Shown piece after piece: positions 54,798-62,443 of a DNA stretch of 64,000 nucleotides. How positions within the stretch are numbered: the stretch's first letter is position 1; each line of letters starts with the position of its first letter. The DNA comes from JAHEME01 sp034435035 (GTDB lineage: Bacteria; Chloroflexota; Anaerolineae; Aggregatilineales; UBA3940), in the NCBI GenBank assembly GCA_034435035.1, contig DAOTXW010000085.1, positions 7,148-71,147 on the forward strand, given 5' to 3'. The notes under the pieces were generated by a model. The model worked only from the letters and a program-made list of their open reading frames with translations, had not been told where the DNA came from and ran no database searches. The position numbers and the translations under genes are program-made.

Positions 54798-55604
54798 TTA
54801 GCGGTCCGGATCCAGCAGGGGCGGCAGATCTTTCAGGCTCATCCGCGAGGTCATATCCAGGCTGAGGGGGGTCACGGAGGTGATGCCCTCCAGCAGCGCG
54901 CCGACATCCGTCTCGTCGTCGCTGGCCGGGCCGCCGCTCATCCGGTAGCCGATGCGCCCTTCATCCCCCAGCACAGCGCGCTGCGGCGGGGTGGGAATGA
55001 AGTACGGGCGGCGCTCCAGCCGGGTAGCGCGCCAGGGTGAGCCGGGCCGCGCTGCTGCCGGCACGTCGATCTTGAGCACATCCACGTCGTCGGGCAGGCG
55101 GGTGCTGAGCAGGCGCTCCGCGAACAGCGCGGTGAAATACATCGCGGCGCTGAAGTCCACCCCCTCGTCATACGCCAGGTGCAGAGACACATCGACCTGG
55201 AGCGAGACGGCCAGCGCCGGGACGCCGTGGGCGGCAGCCTCCAGGGCGGCCCCGACGGTGCCGGAGATGGTCACGCCCAGCCCGACATTCTCGCCGTTGT
55301 TGATCCCTGACACGGCCAGCGCCACCGGACGATCAGCCAGCTCCAGCAGCGCGTGCTGGACGGCCTGTGCAGGGGAAGCATGAGCGGCATAGGCCGGCCA
55401 GGTGCGTCCATCGCGCTGGACAGTCGCCTCGAACAGCCGCCCGTCATGATGATGCGGCATGCTGCGCCCCGCGCCGGACTGCTGCATGCGGGGGGCGACG
55501 ATCAGCAGGTCGCCCAGTGGATCGAGCGCAGCGGCGGCGGCCGACAGCCCGGGCGACAGGATGCCATCGTCATTGGTGACCAGGATCAGCGGTCTGAGGC
55601 TCAC
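54798..55604 (-). CDS. surE: 5'/3'-nucleotidase SurE
   Basis: A 268-residue phosphatase of nucleoside monophosphates. It begins with LILVTNDDGILSPG (metal Asp pair), has APRMQQSGAGRSM, and VSGINNGENVGLGVTISGTVGAA, all SurE hallmarks. The GTG at 55604 is used because AAAGGA lies before it and the upstream frame adds no SurE-like residues. A clear hairpin stands upstream, ending the sigma/anti-sigma transcript. Confidence 0.92.
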   Translation of the reverse strand: MSLRPLILVTNDDGILSPGLSAAAAALDPLGDLLIVAPRMQQSGAGRSMPHHHDGRLFEATVQRDGRTWPAYAAHASPAQAVQHALLELADRPVALAVSGINNGENVGLGVTISGTVGAALEAAAHGVPALAVSLQVDVSLHLAYDEGVDFSAAMYFTALFAERLLSTRLPDDVDVLKIDVPAAARPGSPWRATRLERRPYFIPTPPQRAVLGDEGRIGYRMSGGPASDDETDVGALLEGITSVTPLSLDMTSRMSLKDLPPLLDPDR

Positions 55605-55675
55605 AGACAGTCCTTTGGGACGGGCAGGCACGGCTGTAGTGTAACGCTTAGCCGGGGCGGTTTCAACGCGGGGCA

Positions 55676-55709
55676 AAACGATGCGGGGGCAGGCCGCAGT
55701 CTGCCCCCG
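55676..55709 (-). terminator. terminator of the ECF sigma/anti-sigma operon
   Basis: A 9-base stem (55701-55709 with 55684-55692, 8-base loop) followed on the minus strand by CATCGTTTT. It lies 30 bases after the anti-sigma stop. Confidence 0.6.
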
Positions 55710-55738
55710 GAGATATCACGTTCGGCAGCGCAGCCGGA

Positions 55739-56311
55739 TCAGGCTGACCGGGTGGCCTCCGCCATCGCGGGCGCGCGCAGCCCTTCGCGCAGGCCGATAT
55801 ACGTCGATGCCACCATCAGGGCAACGATGATCACCGCCAGAGCGGCGGGATCGGTCAGCAGGTAGGTGAACCAGTCGATCAGCGCGTTCGTCAGGTAGGT
55901 GGCTGTGGTCACCAGCCGCGCAAAGACCTCGCTGGCGGCGCCCAGCGCCACGCCGACCCACGGCCAGACCATGACGATCCGGTAGATCCCCAGCGACAGG
56001 AGCAGGATGGGGGTAAGCAGGCTGATCGACGCCAGCGCCGACAGCCCGACCAGCAGCGCGATCATCCACGGCCGGGGATGGCGTCGTGCTTCCCGGACCT
56101 GGGCGCGAGCCATCACGCGGGCCGTGAAGTCGGCACGCGGGGCTACTTGCGGCTGAGCCATCAGCAGCCGATCCAGGGCGTTCATGCGGCTCCACATATC
56201 AGCGCAGGCCGCACACGCCTGCATGTGTTCGTACAGCAGCTCCTGCTGATCATCGGCCAGTTCACCATCGAGGGAGAGACTGATCAGCAGTTGATAGGCA
56301 TCATGGGCCAT
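55739..56311 (-). CDS. anti-sigma factor, zf-HC2 type
   Basis: A 190-residue membrane protein. The N-terminus has the zinc anti-sigma motif HMQACAAC (H29, C33, C36) in a short helical domain that binds the cognate sigma factor. Two or three hydrophobic segments follow at about 83-110, 112-130 and 155-175. It starts 2 bases after the sigma gene stop, so the pair is coupled. Release of the sigma factor by envelope signals is inferred from family. Confidence 0.85.
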   Translation of the reverse strand: MAHDAYQLLISLSLDGELADDQQELLYEHMQACAACADMWSRMNALDRLLMAQPQVAPRADFTARVMARAQVREARRHPRPWMIALLVGLSALASISLLTPILLLSLGIYRIVMVWPWVGVALGAASEVFARLVTTATYLTNALIDWFTYLLTDPAALAVIIVALMVASTYIGLREGLRAPAMAEATRSA

Positions 56312-56313
56312 GT

Positions 56314-56895
56314 TCAGGCTCCCTCCATCGCCACAGCCACCCCGGTGAGCTGCCCGGCCCGCGCTTCTTCGGCCAGCATCTGCCGCGCGCGGAACAGGCG
56401 GGACTTGATGGCGCTTTCGGTAGTTTCCAGCATCTCCGCAATTTCAGCGTAAGACATATCATACCAGTAGCGCAGGATCACGGCTGCCCGGTAATCCGGC
56501 GCCAGCTGACTCAGCAGCGCATGTACCAGCGTATTGCGCTCGGCATCGATAGCCGATTGTTCAGGGCCGACTGCTCTGCTGTTGAGCGCCGGGTGTGGAG
56601 GGAGCGGCTCGTCCAGAGACAGCCACACCAGCCGCCGCTTGCGCAGCCGGTCGATACAGTAGTTGGATGCGATCGAGAGCAGCCACGTTTTGAACGGGCG
56701 CTCGGCGTCGTAGCGATCGATATGCTGGTAAGCTCGCAAGAATGCCTCCTGCGCGGCATCCTCCGCCTCACGCGGCTCGCCCAGCATGCGATAGGTCAGG
56801 TTGAATACGGGTCGCTGGTGGCGCTCCACCAGTTCCTCGAAGGCCTGCTGGTCGCCCTGCATTAGCCGGGTGACCAATTCCTGATCGGTTTCCAC
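56314..56895 (-). CDS. ECF sigma factor
   Basis: A 193-residue group-IV sigma factor. Region 2 holds DQQAFEELVERHQRPVF, EDAAQEAFLRAYQHID and PFKTWLLSIASNYCID. Region 4 holds LSQLAPDYRAAVILRYW and YAEIAEMLETTESAIKSRL with the helix-turn-helix. It is followed at once by its anti-sigma gene. The 365-base upstream stretch has operator-like repeats. Its target genes cannot be told from this window. Confidence 0.94.
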   Translation of the reverse strand: METDQELVTRLMQGDQQAFEELVERHQRPVFNLTYRMLGEPREAEDAAQEAFLRAYQHIDRYDAERPFKTWLLSIASNYCIDRLRKRRLVWLSLDEPLPPHPALNSRAVGPEQSAIDAERNTLVHALLSQLAPDYRAAVILRYWYDMSYAEIAEMLETTESAIKSRLFRARQMLAEEARAGQLTGVAVAMEGA

Positions 56896-57003
56896 ATTTC
56901 ACCCGCTTAACGGTGATAGCGGTGTGGATGCCACCGCCCGGGCCTGACGCCCGTCCTGCACCCTGTGAGGCGGCTCATGGGCCCACCTCACCATCCACTA
57001 CGC

Positions 57004-57009
57004 AGTATA
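57004..57009 (-). promoter_or_regulatory. -10-like TATACT for the ECF sigma operon
   Basis: TATACT on the minus strand about 110 bases before the ATG at 56895. TTGACG is present upstream but at a 22-base spacing, too long for a standard promoter. Confidence 0.4.
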
Positions 57010-57042
57010 AACCCATAAGTTGCGGAATAACCGTCAATTGGG

Positions 57043-57070
57043 TGACAGTTTCCTGTCAACCGGCTGACAG
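57043..57070. promoter_or_regulatory. operator-like repeat upstream of the ECF sigma gene
   Basis: TGACAG (57043-57048), four bases, CTGTCA (57053-57058), then a further TGACAG (57065-57070). The first two form a perfect palindrome. It lies just upstream of the -10 box and could bind a regulator. Confidence 0.4.
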
Positions 57071-57202
57071 CGGGGTACGGAACGCCGGCTCCGGCGCAGA
57101 GCGTAGGGTATGCGTAGGGTAAGCGTATGAACGACGGCAGGCTCACCGGGCTGCATTAGCGTATTCTAATCTATGAAGGGCGAAAATCTCTTCTTCTCCT
57201 CC

Positions 57203-57239
57203 TTTTGAAAGAGAGCCGGGTACGCCGACCCCGGCTCTC
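57203..57239 (-). terminator. terminator of the holA transcript
   Basis: A perfect 10-base stem (57230-57239 with 57211-57220, 9-base loop), followed on the minus strand by TTTCAAAAGG. It lies 21 bases after the holA stop. Confidence 0.7.
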
Positions 57240-57260
57240 GCTGATTCTCCAGCCGGCTTC

Positions 57261-58325
57261 TCAGCTTCGCGCCCCCAGCCGCACTACCAGCTCCTCCAGC
57301 GCATAGGTTGGATTCAGCCGGTCCACCGCTCTGCCGGGGGCGTCGCGTTCGGCCAGGCCGCCTTTCATGGCCAGGTCGGTCTCCAGCAGGTAGCGATAGA
57401 TGCGTTCGAGCTGTTCGAGGCTGTAGCGGCGGGCCTGGCTCGCCAGCTTGCGGGCGACGAAGTCCTGCACCTCCAGCGCGGCTGCGGCTCCGCCGGGCGT
57501 CCCGCCCCCGTCCAGATGCTCGCGCATCAGGATCAGCAGCCGGTACTGCCGCACGATCATCCCGAAGACGCGCAGCGGCTCATCGCCCGCGTCCAGCAGC
57601 TGGCGCAGCAGGCGCAGCGCCTCCGGGCCGTTGCGCTCCCCCAGCGCATCGACCATGCGGAAGATGCTGGCTTCCGGCGTGAACGGGGTGAGCTTCTCCA
57701 CATCTCCGGCGCTGATCGGGCGCGCAGCGGCATAGGCCGCCAGCTTAGCCAGCTCCGTATCGGCCAGGGTGAAATCCTCGCCGATCCGCTCGGCCAGCGC
57801 CTGCGCCGCGCCGGACTCGATCCGGGCCTGGTGACGGGCCGCGCGCTGCGCCAGCCAGCGCCGCATATCCTGCGGCGCGGCGAACTCGACGATGCGCCCC
57901 CGCGGGTCGTGCTCCACAAGCGCGATCAGCTTCTTGAGGGCGGCGCGGCGGGCGCTTTTGCGACGGCGGGCGGCGTCGGAGTCCTGTCCGCTGTCGCCCG
58001 CGCCGGTTTCCACAAAGACCACCCGCGCCCAGCCCGGCAGCCCGGCGATCAGATCGGGCAGGGCTTCCACCACGGTCCGCCCGCCTGCCGAGTCGGTGAG
58101 GTTCTCGACCAGCACCAGGCGCGCCTCAGCCAGGAACGGCAGCGCCGCCGCGGCCATCTGGATGTCCCCGGCTGCGATGCTGGCCCCATCCAGCCGCGTG
58201 GTGTTGAGTGCCGCCAGACCGGGATCAGGTCCGGTGACGCGGGCGCAGAACTCGGCCAGCCCTTCGCGCAGTCCTGGCTCATCCGGGCCGTGAAAGACAT
58301 ACGCGACCGGGATCGGGCTGCTCAT
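57261..58325 (-). CDS. holA: DNA polymerase III delta subunit
   Basis: A 354-residue clamp-loader subunit that opens the beta clamp. The N-terminal domain has VAYVFHGPDEPGLREGLAEF, ARLVLVENLTD and FVETG; RIVEFAAPQ starts the middle part; the C-terminal collar shows TLADTELAKLAAYA, FRMVDALGERN and YRLLILMRE. Sequence is divergent, as is usual for delta, but the layout is clear. Its start overlaps the stop of the preceding HAD gene (ATGA). Confidence 0.88.
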   Translation of the reverse strand: MSSPIPVAYVFHGPDEPGLREGLAEFCARVTGPDPGLAALNTTRLDGASIAAGDIQMAAAALPFLAEARLVLVENLTDSAGGRTVVEALPDLIAGLPGWARVVFVETGAGDSGQDSDAARRRKSARRAALKKLIALVEHDPRGRIVEFAAPQDMRRWLAQRAARHQARIESGAAQALAERIGEDFTLADTELAKLAAYAAARPISAGDVEKLTPFTPEASIFRMVDALGERNGPEALRLLRQLLDAGDEPLRVFGMIVRQYRLLILMREHLDGGGTPGGAAAALEVQDFVARKLASQARRYSLEQLERIYRYLLETDLAMKGGLAERDAPGRAVDRLNPTYALEELVVRLGARS

Positions 58326-59086
58326 CGGCCAGCCCCCAGCCGGGCCAGCGCCGGGATCAGATCGGGCAGCTCATCGACCACCGCGTCGGGGAGGATCGCG
58401 CCCGGTGGGGTGTGCTCATGCGGCGAGCGGATCAGGATTCCGCGCATCCCGGCGGCCTGCGCCCCGCCGACATCCACATCCGGCCGGTCGCCCACATAGA
58501 CGGCGGCGGCGGCAGGCACCTTGAGGCGCTCCAGCGCGGCTGCGAAGATCGACGGGTGGGGTTTAGCATGCGGCCAGTCGGATGAGTACACGCGCACCGG
58601 CAGCAGATCCAGCAGATCGTGCTCGGCCAGATGACGGTCGTGCAGGTCGGCAGCCCAGTAAGTGTTGGAGATCAGCCCCAGGGCAAAACCCTGCTCGCGG
58701 AGGGTGGCGAGCGTTGCGGCAGCCCCCACGCGCGGGCTGACGATGGAATCGATGGCGGCGTAGAAGTGGGGGCGCAGCGGCTCCCAGGCCGCCTCGTCCA
58801 GAGGGATCCCCAGTTCAGCCAGCGCGGCCCGGATCGGCCTCTCGATACTGCCGCCGCGCAGGTCGCTCGTTGCCGCGCGCACTTCCTGGCCAATGTGTCG
58901 GTCGATCGCCTCGTTCAGCGTCTCGGGCGGCGGCAGGCTGACGCCGCCATGGGCCAGCGCCTCCAGCAGCCGCCGGATGCCCACCTGCGTGATGCGGCGG
59001 AATGGGCGCTGCAGGTCGTCGGACAGGGGGTCGTGATAGTGCAGCAGCGTGCCGCCGAGGTCAAACAGAATCGCGTGCAGCTTCAT
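58322..59086 (-). CDS. HAD hydrolase, copy 1 of a tandem pair
   Basis: A 254-residue phosphatase-type protein with a helical cap. Motif I is FDLGGTLL, where the second Asp of DxDGT is Gly; motif II is LISNTYW; the Lys is in HAKPHPSIF; motif IV is VGDRPDVDVGG. Loss of the second Asp may reduce phosphatase activity or change the reaction, although this DLGGT form recurs in the superfamily. The ATG at 59086 lies within the end of the neighbouring HAD gene. The two share the layout and the KPHP motif. Confidence 0.85.
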   Translation of the reverse strand: MKLHAILFDLGGTLLHYHDPLSDDLQRPFRRITQVGIRRLLEALAHGGVSLPPPETLNEAIDRHIGQEVRAATSDLRGGSIERPIRAALAELGIPLDEAAWEPLRPHFYAAIDSIVSPRVGAAATLATLREQGFALGLISNTYWAADLHDRHLAEHDLLDLLPVRVYSSDWPHAKPHPSIFAAALERLKVPAAAAVYVGDRPDVDVGGAQAAGMRGILIRSPHEHTPPGAILPDAVVDELPDLIPALARLGAGR

Positions 59087-59858
59087 GATTGCTCCGCCAG
59101 CCGGGGAACCAGATATCCAGGGTGATGAGCAGATCGGCCAGCCGGTCGATGGTGGCATTGGGCCGGGGCAGGCGATCGCTGTCGCCGGTGGAGGGAAAGG
59201 CGGCGCCGGGGCGCCGCACCCACACCGCTCGCATCCCGACCCCCTGCGCGCCCGCCACATCATCCTGCAGGCGATCGCCCACAAAAACTGCCTCGTCAGC
59301 GGTTACTTTCAGGCGGTCGAGCGCTGCGCGAAAAGGGGCAGGATGCGGCTTGAGGTGCCCCACGTCGCCGGCGGTCAGCCCGACGTCGATGTACTCCAGC
59401 AGGCCGAGCGCACGCAGCTCAGCATCGCGCATCCACATCGGCATGTCAGCGTTGGTGACCAGCCCGATGCGGATGCCGGCCTCCCGCAGCGCCTCCAGCA
59501 CCTCGCGCGTGTCCTGAAACGGCTGGACGCCCGGTACCGCATGCCAGCCGTACAGCTTCTGAAGCTGCTCCAGATCGATCGTCTCGGTTTTCACGTTGAG
59601 CGCCTGCAGGGTGCCGCGCAGGATGTCCAAATGGCGGGGAGAGCACCAGTCGGGTGGCGACGCTGCTTCCCATGCCCGGTGCCCCTGATCGTAATAGACC
59701 TGGGCGACTGATTCCAGCTCCGGGATGGGGTGGCCGGCAACAAGCAGGTGATCATGGATCGGCTGGAGGCAGGCGCGGACGTGGGAAAGCCAGTCCAGCT
59801 CGCGCCGGCTCCAGTCGATCAGGGTGTCATCCATATCAAAGATCACGGCACGCAGCAT
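59061..59858 (-). CDS. HAD hydrolase, copy 2 of a tandem pair
   Basis: A 265-residue HAD phosphatase with an intact motif I, FDMDDTLIDW. Motif II is LVTNADMP, the Lys is in HLKPHPAPF, and motif IV is VGDRLQDDVAGAQ. It has a helical cap between motifs I and II (about residues 15-115). The substrate is unknown. Its 3' end overlaps the next gene by 26 bases. The preceding Nudix gene is 12 bases upstream, so all four genes to holA may be one operon. Confidence 0.88.
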   Translation of the reverse strand: MLRAVIFDMDDTLIDWSRRELDWLSHVRACLQPIHDHLLVAGHPIPELESVAQVYYDQGHRAWEAASPPDWCSPRHLDILRGTLQALNVKTETIDLEQLQKLYGWHAVPGVQPFQDTREVLEALREAGIRIGLVTNADMPMWMRDAELRALGLLEYIDVGLTAGDVGHLKPHPAPFRAALDRLKVTADEAVFVGDRLQDDVAGAQGVGMRAVWVRRPGAAFPSTGDSDRLPRPNATIDRLADLLITLDIWFPGWRSNHEAARDSV

Positions 59859-59870
59859 GACGTATCCATT

Positions 59871-60431
59871 TCAGCTACCCGCTTCACTCCCGTAACCCTG
59901 CAGGTAAGGTGCGCACAGCAGGATCGCCAGCGCACTGGGGCCGTCTTGCAGCGCCCCGCCGGTGACCATTTCCAGCACCACATTCACCGGCAGCAGATGG
60001 CGCTCCATCACCTCGCTTGGCTCGTGATGCGGCTCACCGAGCGTCACGCCGCGTGCCAGGAAGATATGGGCGCGCTCATTGCCGATGCCGGGCATGGTAT
60101 AGAACGAGGCGATCTTGGCCAGGCTGGCGGCCTGACCGCCCACTTCCTCGGCCAGCTCGCGGCGGGCCATTTCTTCCGCGGGCACGCCCGGTTCGATGCC
60201 GCCGGCGGGCACTTCCCACAGCCACTCATCGGTCGTATAGCGGTAGTTGCGGATCAGCACCAGCTGGCCGGCAGCCGTCATGGGAACGATCCACACCGCC
60301 TCACGCTTATCGACCACCGTATACAGCCCGATGCTGCCATCGGGGAAGCGGACGCGGTCTTCGCGCAGGCTGTACCACGGGCTGCTCCAGATCACCCGCG
60401 AGTCGAGAGTCTGGTATGGTTGTGCGGCCAT
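59871..60431 (-). CDS. Nudix hydrolase, ADP-ribose pyrophosphatase type
   Basis: A 186-residue hydrolase. The Nudix box reads GGIEPGVPAEEMARRELAEE followed by VGG, which fits Gx5Ex7REUxEExGU. The N-terminal strand with YSLREDRVRFPDGSIGLY and AVWIVPMTAAGQLVLIRNYRY match ADP-ribose pyrophosphatases. It probably clears ADP-ribose or similar nucleotide sugars. First gene of the leftward set; an extended -10 lies upstream. Confidence 0.92.
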   Translation of the reverse strand: MAAQPYQTLDSRVIWSSPWYSLREDRVRFPDGSIGLYTVVDKREAVWIVPMTAAGQLVLIRNYRYTTDEWLWEVPAGGIEPGVPAEEMARRELAEEVGGQAASLAKIASFYTMPGIGNERAHIFLARGVTLGEPHHEPSEVMERHLLPVNVVLEMVTGGALQDGPSALAILLCAPYLQGYGSEAGS

Positions 60432-60464
60432 GTGCTGAGCCTTGCTCTCCGCTGAGGTGGCTGG

Positions 60465-60473
60465 ATTGTAGCA
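60465..60473 (-). promoter_or_regulatory. extended -10 element for the Nudix gene
   Basis: On the minus strand TGC followed by TACAAT (60465-60470), about 35 bases before the ATG at 60431. Confidence 0.5.
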
Positions 60474-60569
60474 TGACGCGGCGCGATGGCGCTACCGGCA
60501 CCCTTTCGGATTTGCGGCGGGCGGGGTATTATGGGCGCGGTTGACACCCAGACCTGCGAAGGATGGCAC

Positions 60570-61061
60570 ATGGCTTTTCTCAACAATCTGTGGGATTCGG
60601 GCCCTTCCGGCAGGAATACCATCATCGCGGCATCGGGGACGCTGATGCTGTGCGGCTGCCTGCTGATCGGCTTTGCCGGCTTCTCGGTTCTGCGAGGAGG
60701 CGCCCTGGCTGGCGCCCCGGAGCCGACGCCAACCGGCGCTGCGACCCCCACCCTGCCGGCCAGCACGCCCCTGCTGGCAGCGACCCTGCCGGCTCAGACC
60801 CCGACCCTGCCTGCCACGCCAACCGTCGATCCGGCGCTGCCGACCGGGACGCCCGATTTCGAGGCCGACAAAGTCACGCCCGGCGCGGACTGTGACTGCG
60901 CGGCTGAGCGCACCCGCTGCCAGCAGTTCGCCTCCGCAGCGGAAGCGCAGATCTGCCTGGACAAGTGTACCGCCCTCGGCGTGACTGAAGGTCTGCGTCT
61001 GGACAAGAATGAAAACGGCATCGCCTGCGACGAGCCAACCAGCACGCCTTCGTCGCCGTAG
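60570..61061 (+). CDS. membrane-anchored Excalibur-type protein
   Basis: A 163-residue protein with one hydrophobic segment at about residues 18-40 and a Thr-Pro-rich linker (about 50-95). The C-terminal domain has DCDCAAERTRCQQF, ASAAEAQICLDKC, and LDKNENGIACDE, close to the Excalibur calcium-binding domain (DxDxDGxxCE), with extra Cys. The ATG at 60570 has AAGGA six bases upstream; the longer frame adds unrelated residues. It is probably surface-exposed; a role in the cell envelope is inferred. Confidence 0.7.
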   Translation: MAFLNNLWDSGPSGRNTIIAASGTLMLCGCLLIGFAGFSVLRGGALAGAPEPTPTGAATPTLPASTPLLAATLPAQTPTLPATPTVDPALPTGTPDFEADKVTPGADCDCAAERTRCQQFASAAEAQICLDKCTALGVTEGLRLDKNENGIACDEPTSTPSSP

Positions 61062-61198
61062 CGCGGCTTACGCGGAGGGCTTTGCGCAGGGGGCCGGTCG
61101 CCTATCGACCTGCCCCCTGTCTGTCTGTGGCCCGGTTTGCATCTGCCGGCAGTCGATCGATAATAGCCAGAACTCTCCGCACCGGAAGGATGACGCTG

Positions 61199-62419
61199 AT
61201 GCCGCCCTCATCCCGCTTCCGTCTGTTCATGTTCGGCCTGCTGTATTTTGTCCAGGGCTGGGGGCTGGCCTATTTCTCCAACTTCCAGAAACCCTATCTG
61301 GGCGGGCTGGGGATCGATCCCGACGTGATCGGCGCGCTCAGCAGCATCCTGCTGGTGCCATTTATCCTCAAGATCTTCATCGGCATCCTGAGCGACCGCG
61401 TCAGTCTGTTCGGGCTGGGGCATCGCAAGCCGTACATCATCCTGGGCCTGATGCTGGCAGCCCTCTGCTTTGCGGCGGTGGGCTTCGTCCGGCCCGATCG
61501 CACCTTCATGCTGTACGCGGTGCTGGTGGTGCTGGCCTCCTTCAGCATCACGCTGTTCGATTCCACCACCGACGGATACGCCATCGACGTGACGCCCCAT
61601 GAGGAGCACGGGATCGTGCAGGGGGTGATGACCGGCGGGCGGGCGCTGGGCCTGATCGTCATGTCGCTCGTGTTCGGCATGGTAGCCCAGCAGCAGGGCG
61701 GCTTCACGGCGATCTTCGTCATCATGGCGGTGGGGATGATCCTGCCCATGCTGATCGTGCTGCGGACGCGCGAAGCGCCGCAGATGGACCCGGCGCGCGC
61801 GTTCCGCTGGTCGGCCTTCCGCGAGCTGGGCCGCCCGCGCTTCCTGATCTTCGCCCTGTATGCGGTGTTCTATTCGCTGGCTGCCTACGGGGTGAACGGC
61901 CTGATCACCTATCATATGAGCCAGAGCTTCGCGGCGCCCGATGGGTTGATCGGCACCTACGGGGCGCTGCGCGGGCTGGGCGCTGTGATCGGGGCGCTGG
62001 GCGGTGGGCTGTTCATCGACCGCATCGGGCGGCGGCCCAGCGCCTACGGCGCGCTGATCGCCATCACCCTGCTGGCGGCGCTGATCGGGCTGGCCCCTGG
62101 CCTGAACATGGTGGTGGCCCTGGGCATCCTGTGGGGGATGGCCTGGGGCTTTCAGGATACGGTCTTTGTGGCGCTGGCGATGGATCTGGCTGATGCCCGT
62201 ATCGCTGCCTCCATGTTCGCCATCATGATGGCGCTTTCCAACGTGGGCACGGCCATCGGCGAGGGCGTCGCCACCAGCCTGACCGACAATATCCCGTTTG
62301 TGGCGGTGTTCCTGCTGCTGGCGGGCATCAACGTGCTGGTCATCCCGATCGTGTGGGGGCTGTTCCGCGCCGCGCCGGAGATCACAACCCGCGCCGCGGC
62401 TCCGGCTGCCGCTGACTGA
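61199..62419 (+). CDS. MFS transporter
   Basis: A 406-residue membrane protein with about twelve hydrophobic segments. After FGLLYFVQGWGLAYFSNFQK come GILSDRVSLFG as the loop 2-3 motif and DRIGRRPSAYG as the matching motif in the second half. The fold is nearest to PucC/BT1-like or sugar/anion MFS proteins; the substrate is unknown. An ATG at 61190 touches the Shine-Dalgarno GGAAGG, so the ATG at 61199, nine bases away, is preferred. The M20 peptidase follows by 24 bases, so the pair may import and cleave a peptide or acylated amino acid. Confidence 0.85.
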   Translation: MPPSSRFRLFMFGLLYFVQGWGLAYFSNFQKPYLGGLGIDPDVIGALSSILLVPFILKIFIGILSDRVSLFGLGHRKPYIILGLMLAALCFAAVGFVRPDRTFMLYAVLVVLASFSITLFDSTTDGYAIDVTPHEEHGIVQGVMTGGRALGLIVMSLVFGMVAQQQGGFTAIFVIMAVGMILPMLIVLRTREAPQMDPARAFRWSAFRELGRPRFLIFALYAVFYSLAAYGVNGLITYHMSQSFAAPDGLIGTYGALRGLGAVIGALGGGLFIDRIGRRPSAYGALIAITLLAALIGLAPGLNMVVALGILWGMAWGFQDTVFVALAMDLADARIAASMFAIMMALSNVGTAIGEGVATSLTDNIPFVAVFLLLAGINVLVIPIVWGLFRAAPEITTRAAAPAAAD

Positions 62420-62443
62420 TCGTTGCGCTGGAGTGTTCCTGCC

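Larger units (their letters stand above)
56896..57260. other. 365-base intergenic region: promoter of the sigma operon and terminator of the holA transcript
   Basis: No open frame here looks coding. It holds, from right to left on the minus strand, the hairpin that ends the holA transcript (57211-57239), a repeated TGACAG element (57043-57070) and a TATACT -10 box (57004-57009) for the sigma gene. I see nothing else in it. Confidence 0.6.
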
